DNA of 47,165 nucleotides from positions 1-47,165 of the forward strand of contig JAIRXK010000039.1 in assembly GCA_031268315.1 (NCBI GenBank), given 5' to 3'. The stretch is from Puniceicoccales bacterium. Its GTDB lineage: Bacteria > Verrucomicrobiota > Verrucomicrobiia > Opitutales > JAIRLM01. The notes under the pieces are model-generated. The model was not told the DNA's origin. It saw only the letters and a program-made list of their open reading frames with translations, and did no database searches. The translations under genes were made by a program, and so were the position numbers. Shown one piece after another: positions 18,101 to 25,357 of the stretch; the first letter of the stretch is position 1, and each line of letters starts with the position of its first letter.

Positions 18101-21100
18101 AAAGAGCAAAAGCATTAAAATATATAACGGATCACCATCCGGCATTTGACAAAAAAAATCTAAGTCACTTGATTTCGCTGGCCGAAAGTTATATTTGCGC
18201 CATAAATTCCGTGCGGCATATCAGTAAAACAAAAAAAGCTTTGGATGCATTTGTGGCCAATCGCAATTCATCCACATGGGGAGAGGCTCTGTCCCTCATG
18301 CGCGCATTTCGCAGCGGAAAACTTTTCCAAATAAATCCCGATAATCCCTGCGAAAAGCATGAAAAATTAATCCATCAATTCTCACTAATTTTGGAAAAAA
18401 TGTCACAAATTCGCCTCCGTCCCGATCAAATTCAAAAAATACATTTTATTTTCGATGCCGTGCAACAGAAAGGCGCGGGTGCGTCCGGAGTGCTCATCCA
18501 ACAGCTCATGGGCAGTGGAAAGTCCAAGGCCCTCATTCCCGCACTGGTGCTGATGGCACTGTGCCTAAAGAAAAAGCAGCGCAGTGCAGGGAAAGAAAAA
18601 AGCGGTGAAATTAATGGGGACAGCGATGAAGTGGACCTTTACTCCTTTGGCTATCCGGTCATCGTGTCCCACATTACCCAGTTGCCGGCCGTGCTCAAGG
18701 AGCTTCCCTCCATTTTTAGCGAATTAAATATTACCGTGGAATACTTCGATTTGGATCTTAGGGAGCTGAGAAAGGTCCAGGGTATGCGAGATTTTCGAAA
18801 AAAATTGAAATTAATTATGAAGCAGAGGACCCGCGTTCCCGTCTTTACATCGCGCACACTCATGGCGCTAAGGACCCTCTTCCGCTCCTCCCAGCCAACA
18901 AATTCCAACGATGGCATGTACCTGAAGGAGCATCAAAAAGTTCGCGCACTTCTGCAAAAATGCACCGGCATATTCGACGAAATACACCTCACGGCGAATC
19001 CAAAGGAGGCATTTATCATCGAATCGACTGCCACCGAAGAAGCGCTAAAAATGCACATCGAGGAGAGTGAAATTAAATTCGTCACTCGTTTCATATTTGA
19101 TTCCCTTCCTTCGGACTTGCTGAGTGCATGCAAGAGCAATCAGCAGAGCCAAATAGCTCCGCAAAAATTGCAAGCCAGCCTGAAGGATGCACTGCATATT
19201 CACCTAGATGGGCTGAGTAAGCCCAATTTGTCGCAGTTGAGCGAGAATGAAAAAGAAATACTCATTGCCTTTCTGGTCGGTGAATTTGACGGTAAAAATG
19301 ACAGCGATGCAAGGGTGGAACAGGCAGTTATCGATGAAATATTGCAAAAGTGTGGCACCGATGAGGATCGGCGGCTTTTGCTTTCCCTGCGATCCTTTGC
19401 CTATCAGCTTATTCCGCGCTGTTTTCCGAGGGTTTTCAACAAGGACTTTGGCTATGATCCAAAGACGGGTGAGGTGATACCCTATGCGAATTCCCAGCCA
19501 ACGAGCAGTAAGTTTCAAAATCCACGTGAGGTGATTTGCTACACCTGTCTTGCCATTCTGGCGGGAGGATTTTCCGACGGGGCAATTAGTGACTTTATCC
19601 TTAAGCTTTACAGGGAAGCATATGAGGCTGCCAATGCGAATACAAAATTTAAGGATACGTCTGCCTATAAATTATTTGAACGCTGCTTCCAGGGGTGTTA
19701 TTTCGCCGACGGTCGGCCGCTGGACTTGGCGGGCGCAGTTGGGGTATGCAATGGAAACTTTAAAATTGCTCCAAATATCATAGGAATAGCTCGCCGGCAT
19801 CTGGAAAGTGATGGAGGAAAGTATTGCATGAGAGCATTGACTAATGCCATTTGCATGGAGGTGGCCATTTGGAACCCGAGCTCCTTCACTACGCCGCCAT
19901 CCACTATTGTAGAAGATCTATTCGGCATGAACGTTGCCATGACGGGCACCCCATCCAACCGCAGTGCCTATCCCCTATGCATGGCCCTGGATGACGCATA
20001 CAGTCCCCAGGAGGGTTCCCTAGGCGCCGTGTGTACAAAATTTGTGGAGAACATAGAAAATGGAAATTCCTTCATCCACGCCATAGCCGCCGATGATTTT
20101 GCCGATTCGGCGGAGCGACCGGAGGGTGGAAAATCCGGGCTAACCGCCTCAAAAATATTGAATAAATGGAAAACGGACATTGCGAAAAGCAATAAAAATA
20201 AAGACAATAACCCCATTGGCAATTGCCGCATTTTTGTCGATTCCGGTTCATTTCTCATTTCCCAAAGGACGCGGCAAATCATCCGCGAAATCGCCGAATT
20301 TATCCGGGATGAAAAATTGGATGTTACTCACATCGAATGGTTTGATGAAAAGGCAAACGCATTTGTCATTGGGGAAGTTAAGGGCATTTTGGCGGCAAAT
20401 GGCAATAATTTTTCAGTGAAAATTCTCAACGATGCGGCGAATCAGCGGCCGAGCGATGTGGGCAAAATTTTCACATTTCTCGACTCGGCCCACTCCACCG
20501 GGTCGGATCCGGCCATGAAGCGGGATGGCTATGGCATAATGACCGCAAATTTGCATACCATGAACATGTCTTCCTTTACGCAGGGAATCATGCGTGAGCG
20601 AAAATTTCTCGACATTCCCGGGCAAAAAATGGATCTAATTGTCCGCGATGATGCGTTGGCTGCCATCGATCTAAAGCCCAAAGAGGATAGTGAGTTCTAC
20701 GACGGCAATGGGCAAAAAAACATGGCACTTGGAATTGTTAGGCATTTCACCAATAATACGACCGCTGACACCATCCATCAGCGCACCCAGGCCATACGGA
20801 CACAGCTCAACGAATTAATTTCGCAGACCGTTGAGAAGTGGCTTTACGAATGTGCTCCCGGCAAAAAAAATGACAAATGTAATGTCGAAAAGCTGAGGGA
20901 ATATGAGGCCGTATGGGCAAATTTTTCGGATTTTTTTCTTCAAACGGAATTATTTGACGTTAGCGGATGGAAATATTTGAGAGCTTTAAGTTCGACGCGC
21001 GATGGAATGTTAAATGCCTTCAATGAAAATGTGAAAAAACTGGAGTTGCGGCTGGAAAAAATGGCCACCACCCTTTCTCCCGAACGCATTGAGCGCATGA

Positions 21101-22995
21101 GAAGCGACATTTGCGAGATAAAAAATCGGGCAATGGCAAGCATAGAGCGCATTCCGAATGATGAAAAATCTCTGTCATCCCTTGGCGGCGGAGGAGAAGG
21201 CGAAATGCAGGAGGTTGAGCAGGAACTGCAAAATGAGCAGGAGCTAGAACAGGAGCAGGAAAAGGAACAGGAAAAGGAACAGGAGTTGGAGCAAACCCGA
21301 TTGAATGAATTAACTTTACTGCTAAGTGGTTCCGAAAATTCCAGGCAAGACGTACCAATCAAGCCCACTCCACTGTTTGACAATCGCAAGATCGCCAACG
21401 GCGTCAATGTCTACGACTATTTTATGGGAAATTGGGCCCATCCCGGCAATCCCACCTCTGGATCAAGCAGTGCGAATGTTCCAAGGGATTTATTCACACA
21501 TTTTTCCAATGCCGCAAATTGGCCGAACGGAAATAAGCAGCAGAAATGCATCTACGGAAAGTTCGCCGCATTTTTTAAGAAAAAGTTCTTCGAATCTTTT
21601 TTCTACTCCAAAAATTTTCTCCAGGCAGCGGAGGGTGAGACGTCAGTTTTTCACCGATCCCAAATTTGCGCCGACAATGCACTTATTTTTTGGGATGAAA
21701 ATTGCGAAAACATTAAATGCGTATTTGTCTCCGGGAATGATTTGAGCCAAATAAAAGCGGCGATTAAAAGTGGGAAAATAAAGAATTGCTATTTGTGCAC
21801 TGCGGCCGGTACTCCGCATGTAAAATATGACGGCGAACTTAGCGAAAAAGTAAAAAATTTCATCGAAGATGTTCGGTGGATGTCGCAGTTCTTCAATGGA
21901 GATGTCGATGGCATGAAAGAAAATACAAACAAAACATGCGAAATATTTCAGAGGGACATTAATTTTAAAAGCAACGGGGAAATGATTCATAACTTCCTCA
22001 TGCTGCGCAGCGGCAATCCGAAAAAATGCTATCGCAAAATTCAAAGTTCAAAGTTGATCCGCAGCGGAAAAGTAAAAAGTACCACGCTGACCAATGCCCT
22101 CAACGACATTGGAGATAGCAATCTTTCCATGAATAAGTTATTCAATATTGTTACTAATTTGAATGATAGTAAGCCTATCACGGTGAATATTCTCAAGACT
22201 GTAATAAAGTTCGGGAAAAATATAATCTCCGACAATGCGAAGCGGATCGTAATTATAAAGAAAATTAAAATCAAGCTCGAAAACGACGATGAAAAAGATC
22301 AATTCATGCAAAGCATTATAACAAAGATTGGCAGCGAGGATTTGTTAAACTTATTCCTACGCGACGACGAGGATTCATTGGAAATTTTAGCCAAAATTTG
22401 CACATACTTTATCGAAAATAAAAACGCCAATGCGCTCATCGGAAACATAAAAGATCCGCGCATGCTCGCACTGCTCTGCATATGCGCCTGCAAAAAGCAG
22501 TCGGAAATTTTTCAGAATTTTGCAAAGCACAGTGCTCACTTGAAGGAATTTTTACAGGGAAAAAATGCTATGTGTGCGAAAATTCAAAGGTGCCTTTTCG
22601 GCAAAAAAATAACAAAGCCCAACGGGACAATGTTGAAAATTTGCCAGGAAATTAGCCAAGAAATAGAGAATGAGGAAAAAAGAAAAGAGATAGGTAAGCC
22701 GACGGGAAGAGTAATGAATGAGGAGGAGATGGAGGTTAAAACTACCTCATCGGAAAGGGCGAAGTTAAGCAAATGCTTGTCTATTATCTTTGCAATTGCC
22801 GCTGCAGTGGCGATTTTGGCGGCCATTTTTCTGCTTATTTCCTCATCTGGCGTTGGAATTTTGGCAATTCTTGCGTCATTCAGTGGCATGATTGGCGCAA
22901 AAATGCTCATTTTTACACCGGGCATCGCCTTTATGGCACTCACTTGGATATTCTATCGGCGCACAACTCCCTGTGAAGCGGATATTGGAGCGTAA
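12178..22995 (+). CDS. Giant 3605-aa helicase-like ATPase (DUF3638-type core) with C-terminal membrane segment
   Basis: This is the largest gene of the window. Residues 1 to about 2070 match nothing I recognise, though they contain an EF-hand-like DLDGDG at 1288-1293. A superfamily-2-like core follows: RPDQIQ, Walker A MGSGKS (2111-2116), Walker B FDEIH (2266-2270), TGTP (2589-2592), DSAHSTGSDP (about 2769-2778) and QGIMRERKF (2802-2810). The order and the last two motifs resemble the DUF3638/DUF3645 family, where a GTDLKLP block precedes QxCMRMRKLG. Such proteins occur in fungi and in some intracellular bacteria. Residues about 3010-3040 are a Gln/Glu-rich run, probably coiled coil. The C-terminus has a bilobed hydrophobic segment (about 3531-3590) as in Inc-like proteins. 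I infer a membrane-tethered ATPase acting on a host or envelope target. ATG 12202 is an alternative start (MNVNSLSSSG, Ser-rich). Confidence 0.85.
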   Translation: MLKSNNSYMNVNSLSSSGIGAPLPSAFKYPQRCVKDDERVMRHLLLGEYISKTDWEGYDGIPGIDMGIEILDHVMESKYFKPECNSAFCETMKSFIKSVKPANELGLLINMCKSVKYMPIDMIQKYPGINNYKFFNYEELLKAIGDKRANVLKVAENKFLEYISREKFVMNDALHKSLMEEFLSFLVEASHQMEYEEHFIVPCGYKDHATYAYICKDSKNGNLWHVQEINSAAECNEFKIQSSYCTLSTFGRHLLLNKDQLDRFLYDRSRPHFSDQFDMDSRNCYNELWKAYAGKSNEIKIENQDFDRELPWDVMPHFYGEYAGNCVLKGTVGCSEVMLLDCLRRNDKTPDGHSALVGDEGEKTKKFQNKIIIGCYEMVAKMGILMSYLEKSKQSPTKDNLRMIEMAMSQMGTKMRKLETTLEKHKMEKIPYLADDFHSRLVEEFSQLRREVEAHLTSSNAKEVLYARADDGAEVDMPMGEKKCNLERSDSAKLSLQSTYAAVTDRACRKFSHLKINPIDFSAIKRGDIDYVTDALYEQLELAKNHEYAQVAAENAMQIIQNIPFDTIDVKSLTVLNCANLLQGMRRCLVIAEENYVAYERFFYDTSRHGINKKKGLQWQLHNAEGNFRQYNLMLAVNAHAIASIMTFRIASEHEKFFDGRCKKLLENSTFGNRQYLDFYGSFSCYAHSKNDGEIMKKVIDYFDAQKGKEVVLDFLREKDDTVISMDKVDIWRENKAVKFFDKLLNTPENTTLPVDQLLKNTNFKETQFISKRDALLMLIADRSTFNIKDKPNSDYCKVNFKFDVNYDQLDDFLKGEVEKKAKIRGFCADYSRYATEDPRNRDAILLHSLFNILKSGFFINIDFFVKKPGVSITYFPDREASFMLPLRNSNTAEQYLIPSEENEIRCHENSGNRMNHENVAALASMACINEDAKVINLIHQLRTHLDICSAYGNLEIPKNEMEKSNYYLMHFFEQMLQHSSRKKSSLLGNTDINLLKRRPIETNAANDYDELIQAVNGLEKDGADRFWNRVPPNQIKVSSMAMVMHYKSLILRNIIAQKKNDKDVYIKISKILKEQMEKIENLENITKPLQDSDGDIKYNIAIMKNECILNMLELNSIDERCEKKLNEWEEKIDVKYFKELAANSYILKSYNALGLPKGCLYAMRDAHRMLENYYASNQNVAREVAESLYGKFFMQEINLAFHPVYNEGSLLFANQDESRVVDLLTLSFVIDGKFMTLDHTSMTNSSDANRLFGSRQVEAHRCDGLLNFNDDEFGNVEIDEKGCVACDLDGDGQKWLYMGMNVPKEMREKCPIPKYFFCDNLNVFINHDGDIRIYENTVPKKLLFATVNEEINGTNTFALKSYRDQDEGCYIMLKDTSSLVEKLPLQKFEKMDYIGVFYNKDGDVQRIFFPMTRDGNGDEVSIVPWNEPNGRVSWRLNSNKNLKLCLGTILPPFDSQGFPLNGNGGKRYNPLNNFENFLCFESTDPGSLGSFKFLFSNGKYFQEVGLSHDYSCGQNAPCGGDDQQFWGMGCVGEVSYFCDPYMLHEKPMVGNTPLGTLRLVQAFQVQGEYERAVQSLQLLSTNGELGDDEIEMFRQIIEWFEKKNGKEQSPQSANLVWRVIGRMLQWNSSSPKVIALMEDLIAKEMGDFLFRLIAIYLSGYKTYSAAVAMSIEEELLLWDQLSLHFEVIINRSMIEIGTSNFYATTNGAIVETSDSDFSKETIETLMANHYTINVHRKVLKNMRREKLDSQESIEKLKKDYRECGGNCDEKKTLKEMFYYAHETSKLNLGFSANFDNNIVNLSEENAENLKQQMDEAKLAEADAIEEAKEIFSIEKDGAKKSIFDPMDGGDIDIKSYKIENDGSDENAGREFNEGLESLRSEMKKGACSQAHKQGDPFLSQEFIHAIDEEKVKEFTGKLKEKSAQLRQQASVFANEMNVLLNANEFSQTFGATKWSRLSIANSIHLIYGYYIGGKRAKALKYITDHHPAFDKKNLSHLISLAESYICAINSVRHISKTKKALDAFVANRNSSTWGEALSLMRAFRSGKLFQINPDNPCEKHEKLIHQFSLILEKMSQIRLRPDQIQKIHFIFDAVQQKGAGASGVLIQQLMGSGKSKALIPALVLMALCLKKKQRSAGKEKSGEINGDSDEVDLYSFGYPVIVSHITQLPAVLKELPSIFSELNITVEYFDLDLRELRKVQGMRDFRKKLKLIMKQRTRVPVFTSRTLMALRTLFRSSQPTNSNDGMYLKEHQKVRALLQKCTGIFDEIHLTANPKEAFIIESTATEEALKMHIEESEIKFVTRFIFDSLPSDLLSACKSNQQSQIAPQKLQASLKDALHIHLDGLSKPNLSQLSENEKEILIAFLVGEFDGKNDSDARVEQAVIDEILQKCGTDEDRRLLLSLRSFAYQLIPRCFPRVFNKDFGYDPKTGEVIPYANSQPTSSKFQNPREVICYTCLAILAGGFSDGAISDFILKLYREAYEAANANTKFKDTSAYKLFERCFQGCYFADGRPLDLAGAVGVCNGNFKIAPNIIGIARRHLESDGGKYCMRALTNAICMEVAIWNPSSFTTPPSTIVEDLFGMNVAMTGTPSNRSAYPLCMALDDAYSPQEGSLGAVCTKFVENIENGNSFIHAIAADDFADSAERPEGGKSGLTASKILNKWKTDIAKSNKNKDNNPIGNCRIFVDSGSFLISQRTRQIIREIAEFIRDEKLDVTHIEWFDEKANAFVIGEVKGILAANGNNFSVKILNDAANQRPSDVGKIFTFLDSAHSTGSDPAMKRDGYGIMTANLHTMNMSSFTQGIMRERKFLDIPGQKMDLIVRDDALAAIDLKPKEDSEFYDGNGQKNMALGIVRHFTNNTTADTIHQRTQAIRTQLNELISQTVEKWLYECAPGKKNDKCNVEKLREYEAVWANFSDFFLQTELFDVSGWKYLRALSSTRDGMLNAFNENVKKLELRLEKMATTLSPERIERMRSDICEIKNRAMASIERIPNDEKSLSSLGGGGEGEMQEVEQELQNEQELEQEQEKEQEKEQELEQTRLNELTLLLSGSENSRQDVPIKPTPLFDNRKIANGVNVYDYFMGNWAHPGNPTSGSSSANVPRDLFTHFSNAANWPNGNKQQKCIYGKFAAFFKKKFFESFFYSKNFLQAAEGETSVFHRSQICADNALIFWDENCENIKCVFVSGNDLSQIKAAIKSGKIKNCYLCTAAGTPHVKYDGELSEKVKNFIEDVRWMSQFFNGDVDGMKENTNKTCEIFQRDINFKSNGEMIHNFLMLRSGNPKKCYRKIQSSKLIRSGKVKSTTLTNALNDIGDSNLSMNKLFNIVTNLNDSKPITVNILKTVIKFGKNIISDNAKRIVIIKKIKIKLENDDEKDQFMQSIITKIGSEDLLNLFLRDDEDSLEILAKICTYFIENKNANALIGNIKDPRMLALLCICACKKQSEIFQNFAKHSAHLKEFLQGKNAMCAKIQRCLFGKKITKPNGTMLKICQEISQEIENEEKRKEIGKPTGRVMNEEEMEVKTTSSERAKLSKCLSIIFAIAAAVAILAAIFLLISSSGVGILAILASFSGMIGAKMLIFTPGIAFMALTWIFYRRTTPCEADIGA

Positions 22996-22996
22996 A

Positions 22997-23098
22997 ATGG
23001 AAAAAATACCCCGATCGCATCATTCAAAACCCAAGATTAATTGCCAGCATTGCAATGGCGATTACCGCTTTTGCAAAGGCCCAAATGCGGAAACGTGA
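22997..23098 (+). CDS. Possible 33-aa cysteine-containing microprotein
   Basis: ATG 22997 lies one base after the TAA of the giant gene, so translation could be coupled. The 33-residue product has CQHC and a third Cys seven residues on (CQHCNGDYRFC), reminiscent of half a zinc knuckle, and many basic residues. There is no independent RBS. It could equally be chance, since the frame is short. Confidence 0.3.
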   Translation: MEKIPRSHHSKPKINCQHCNGDYRFCKGPNAET

Positions 23099-23340
23099 AA
23101 AATCTTCATCGGTTAATTTTTTCAATTTTGACCCAATTGCATTTTAATTTGATTTACATTTGCAGCAAAATTTAGTAAACTGCTCTAAAGTGCTGCGTCT
23201 GAGCTACTTAGGCGCGCTTTTAAGGTAATTTTTTCACTTTATTGGAGCCGCTGTGCTTGGATTCACTAATTGAATGAAAGTCCCAAAATATTGGCCATAA
23301 AAAGAAATAAAACCAATAAAGCCATTGGATAAGAACGCCC
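23099..23340. other. AT-rich intergenic stretch without gene
   Basis: I see no ORF of note, tRNA or hairpin here. It precedes the hairpin at 23341 and the second palindromic repeat, and may be the 3' region of the giant gene's transcript. Confidence 0.4.
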
Positions 23341-23374
23341 GCCCGATTGCAAAAAGGATTTTGCAATCGGGCGA
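23341..23374. terminator. Perfect 14-bp stem hairpin
   Basis: GCCCGATTGCAAAA pairs perfectly with TTTTGCAATCGGGC around the loop AGGA. The A/T end of the stem faces the loop, so no T-run follows. It could terminate the giant transcript in either direction, or belong to the neighbouring repeat (23382-23496). Confidence 0.55.
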
Positions 23375-23381
23375 AAGAAAA

Positions 23382-23496
23382 TATTAGACATAAATTAGAA
23401 GGAATGAGTGGGTCCGGCTTTGCCGGGCCTTTAAATAACGCCGCCGCTTTGCGGCGGCGCCAACTAATTCCGATTATATTGTACTAAATTCCGGTC
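23382..23496. repeat. Palindromic two-hairpin repeat, copy 2
   Basis: Second copy of the 1541-1655 element, about 90% identical by hand count. It keeps the CCGGC-TTT-GCCGG hairpin (its outermost pair now U-G), the GCCGCCGC-TTT-GCGGCGGC hairpin (loop TCC to TTT) and the outer arms GGAATGAGTGG and CCAACTAATTCC. The two copies lie about 21.8 kb apart in the same orientation. Confidence 0.75.
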
Positions 23497-23539
23497 GCAT
23501 GCAATCGGGATAAAAATTTATTAAATTTTTCATCGGACA

Positions 23540-23583
23540 TTGACATTCTGGATTTTATTCGCAAACTCATAAACTAAGGGGGT
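23540..23583 (+). promoter_or_regulatory. -35-like element and strong RBS of the 23589 gene
   Basis: TTGACA at 23540-23545. No good -10 at standard spacing (AAACTC at 17). A strong Shine-Dalgarno AAGGGGGT (23576-23583) stands five bases before ATG 23589 and decides the start. Confidence 0.5.
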
Positions 23584-23588
23584 AATTT

Positions 23589-24920
23589 ATGTCTGTCACA
23601 TCTAGTTTGCCACAAATGGAAACTTCTGAAACTTCTGGAACTTCGCAAGCGGGAACTTCCAATTTGCCTTCAAACGATGGCACTCCGATCCCGCCCGTTG
23701 GAAGCAATGTGCAATGTGAGCCGGAGGGGTCCGCAAAGATGATTGACAAAATTCGAAAAATGGGACATGGCGTAGGCGATGCCATATCCTCGGGACTGGA
23801 GGAGATTAATATTCAACATAGACACGTGTCCTACTACAGCAATAAGTACGTAGACATTAATGCAGCAAAAAAAGAAATTAGCAGCGCTGTTGCAAAAGAA
23901 GAAAATAAAAAACAGCGTGACAAACTCAAAGAGGCGGCAATTCCAGAAGCAAGTTGGACATTCAAGGCGACGGTCATGCTTGCAATTGTGGCCGGTATTG
24001 GGCTCCTTCTTCTCAAATTTGGCCCGCTCATTTTCCTCTATTGTTCGCCACCTCTGCTCATATTTGGTGTTATCGGTGCCATCGCCTTCCTATTGCTAAA
24101 GCCGTGTGTCACGAAACGGATGGATTCAGTTAAGTTGCACAATGAGTACGCGAAATTGCTGTCAAAGGCCGATGAATTTAATTTTATATCCGATGGCACA
24201 GTGAAGGTATTTGGCGACGTGGAAATACCGTTGAAAGATGTGCGGGATGATTCATCAAATTGCTACAGCTCACTTAAAAGCCGCGTGGATCAGAGTGAGG
24301 TTGCAATAAAATTTACGCTCAATGGAATAAGAGATAATGATACATGGGAAAATTGCAGCGAAATGCTGAAACATACATTTCCAAACAGTGAATACACATG
24401 GAAATCAATTGGGGAGAGTGGAAAATTTGAAATAAAAAAGACGTCGAATGTGAACTATACGGAAGTGCTGAAGAACTATGTCAGTGAATGTAGAAAAAAC
24501 AGAATTGTTCCAACACTGCGAGTAATCGACGATGGAATATTTCAAATTGATTCCCCTGAAGGCAAAACACAGGATATCGTTTTAAGTAAAATGAAGGGAT
24601 ATTTGAGCGAAGATCATTTGGCTCCATTGATAGATTTCATAGATAGCGATGAAAGAGCTGACTCTAGTAAGATGGGCATACACCTCAATTTGAGTGGAAT
24701 CAGCAGCAGTAAGGAAAATGGGAAAAATTTCATTGACAGTCTTTCGAAATTTCTAAAGGATCACAGTTTCTGCTCTTATTTACCTTTCGAAGATGGTAAC
24801 AACACGACAACAAGAACGGACATTGTGGGCATTCGTAAACTAACAAATAGTGAGGTGAGAACTGAGAAATCAACACCGCTGTCGGAAGAATTGTTGGAAT
24901 CTGAAAGTACGCCGGAATAA
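23589..24920 (+). CDS. Inc-like bilobed membrane protein, 443 aa
   Basis: I do not recognise a family. Residues 1-45 are rich in Ser, Thr and Pro and contain the repeated motif ETS/GTS, typical of unstructured secretion signals. Residues about 80-120 are charged and probably helical. Residues 126-144 and 146-170 are two hydrophobic stretches split by a short turn with Gly-Pro. Residues 171-443 are a soluble domain with alternating beta/alpha character and a Ser/Thr/Glu-rich tail. The layout (secretion-like N-terminus, bilobed hydrophobic segment, large cytosolic domain) is that of chlamydial Inc proteins, but this is topology, not homology. It has a strong RBS and is bounded by hairpins on both sides (23341 and 24960), so it is probably a single-gene unit. 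Confidence 0.8.
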   Translation: MSVTSSLPQMETSETSGTSQAGTSNLPSNDGTPIPPVGSNVQCEPEGSAKMIDKIRKMGHGVGDAISSGLEEINIQHRHVSYYSNKYVDINAAKKEISSAVAKEENKKQRDKLKEAAIPEASWTFKATVMLAIVAGIGLLLLKFGPLIFLYCSPPLLIFGVIGAIAFLLLKPCVTKRMDSVKLHNEYAKLLSKADEFNFISDGTVKVFGDVEIPLKDVRDDSSNCYSSLKSRVDQSEVAIKFTLNGIRDNDTWENCSEMLKHTFPNSEYTWKSIGESGKFEIKKTSNVNYTEVLKNYVSECRKNRIVPTLRVIDDGIFQIDSPEGKTQDIVLSKMKGYLSEDHLAPLIDFIDSDERADSSKMGIHLNLSGISSSKENGKNFIDSLSKFLKDHSFCSYLPFEDGNNTTTRTDIVGIRKLTNSEVRTEKSTPLSEELLESESTPE

Positions 24921-24959
24921 AATTTTCCGTTGGACTTGTCCTCAGACGAATAGAAAAAT

Positions 24960-24994
24960 CCCGATCGCCAAAAGAAAATACTTCTGCGATCGGG
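24960..24994. terminator. Hairpin between convergent genes
   Basis: CCCGATCGC (24960-24968) pairs perfectly with GCGATCGGG (24986-24994). It lies between the stops of the convergent genes 23589-24920 and 25002-25256, so it probably serves both. No clear T-run. Confidence 0.6.
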
Positions 24995-25001
24995 CGTTTC
25001 A

Positions 25002-25256
25002 CTAATTCTCTAACTGCGAGTTCATTCGGGACAAGCAAATCAGCAGGCAGTGAGTCTGAAGGACAATTCTCCTTTTGAATTCTTCCAAGTCCTTATTTTC
25101 ATCGTAGGCCGTGTGCAAATTTTTTTCATAGATATTGTAAATCGTCGTTTTCACTGCCATAATTACTGCCAGCGAAGTGAAAATTTGCGCATCGGGCGAA
25201 CCTGAAATGATTGGAATGATCGACACTTCGTCGAAGGATATTTTTTTATTTATCAT
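25002..25256 (-). CDS. Small protein of unknown function, 84 aa
   Basis: Start ATG (complement 25254-25256) has AGGGAG about eight bases upstream, which supports a real gene. The sequence begins with a polar stretch, then a moderately hydrophobic segment (IFTSLAVIMAVKTTIYNIY) and a charged helix with cysteines in the tail. No family is recognised. It has its own promoter region between it and lptD. Confidence 0.55.
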   Translation of the reverse strand: MINKKISFDEVSIIPIISGSPDAQIFTSLAVIMAVKTTIYNIYEKNLHTAYDENKDLEEFKRRIVLQTHCLLICLSRMNSQLEN

Positions 25257-25357
25257 AGTGGATCTCCCTAATATGGAAAGGCTTTCAGCCGCAGCATGAG
25301 ATGCCCGGCGAAGCCCGGATCAAGCTGAGGCATTTCTGAAAAATGTCAATGGAAAAA

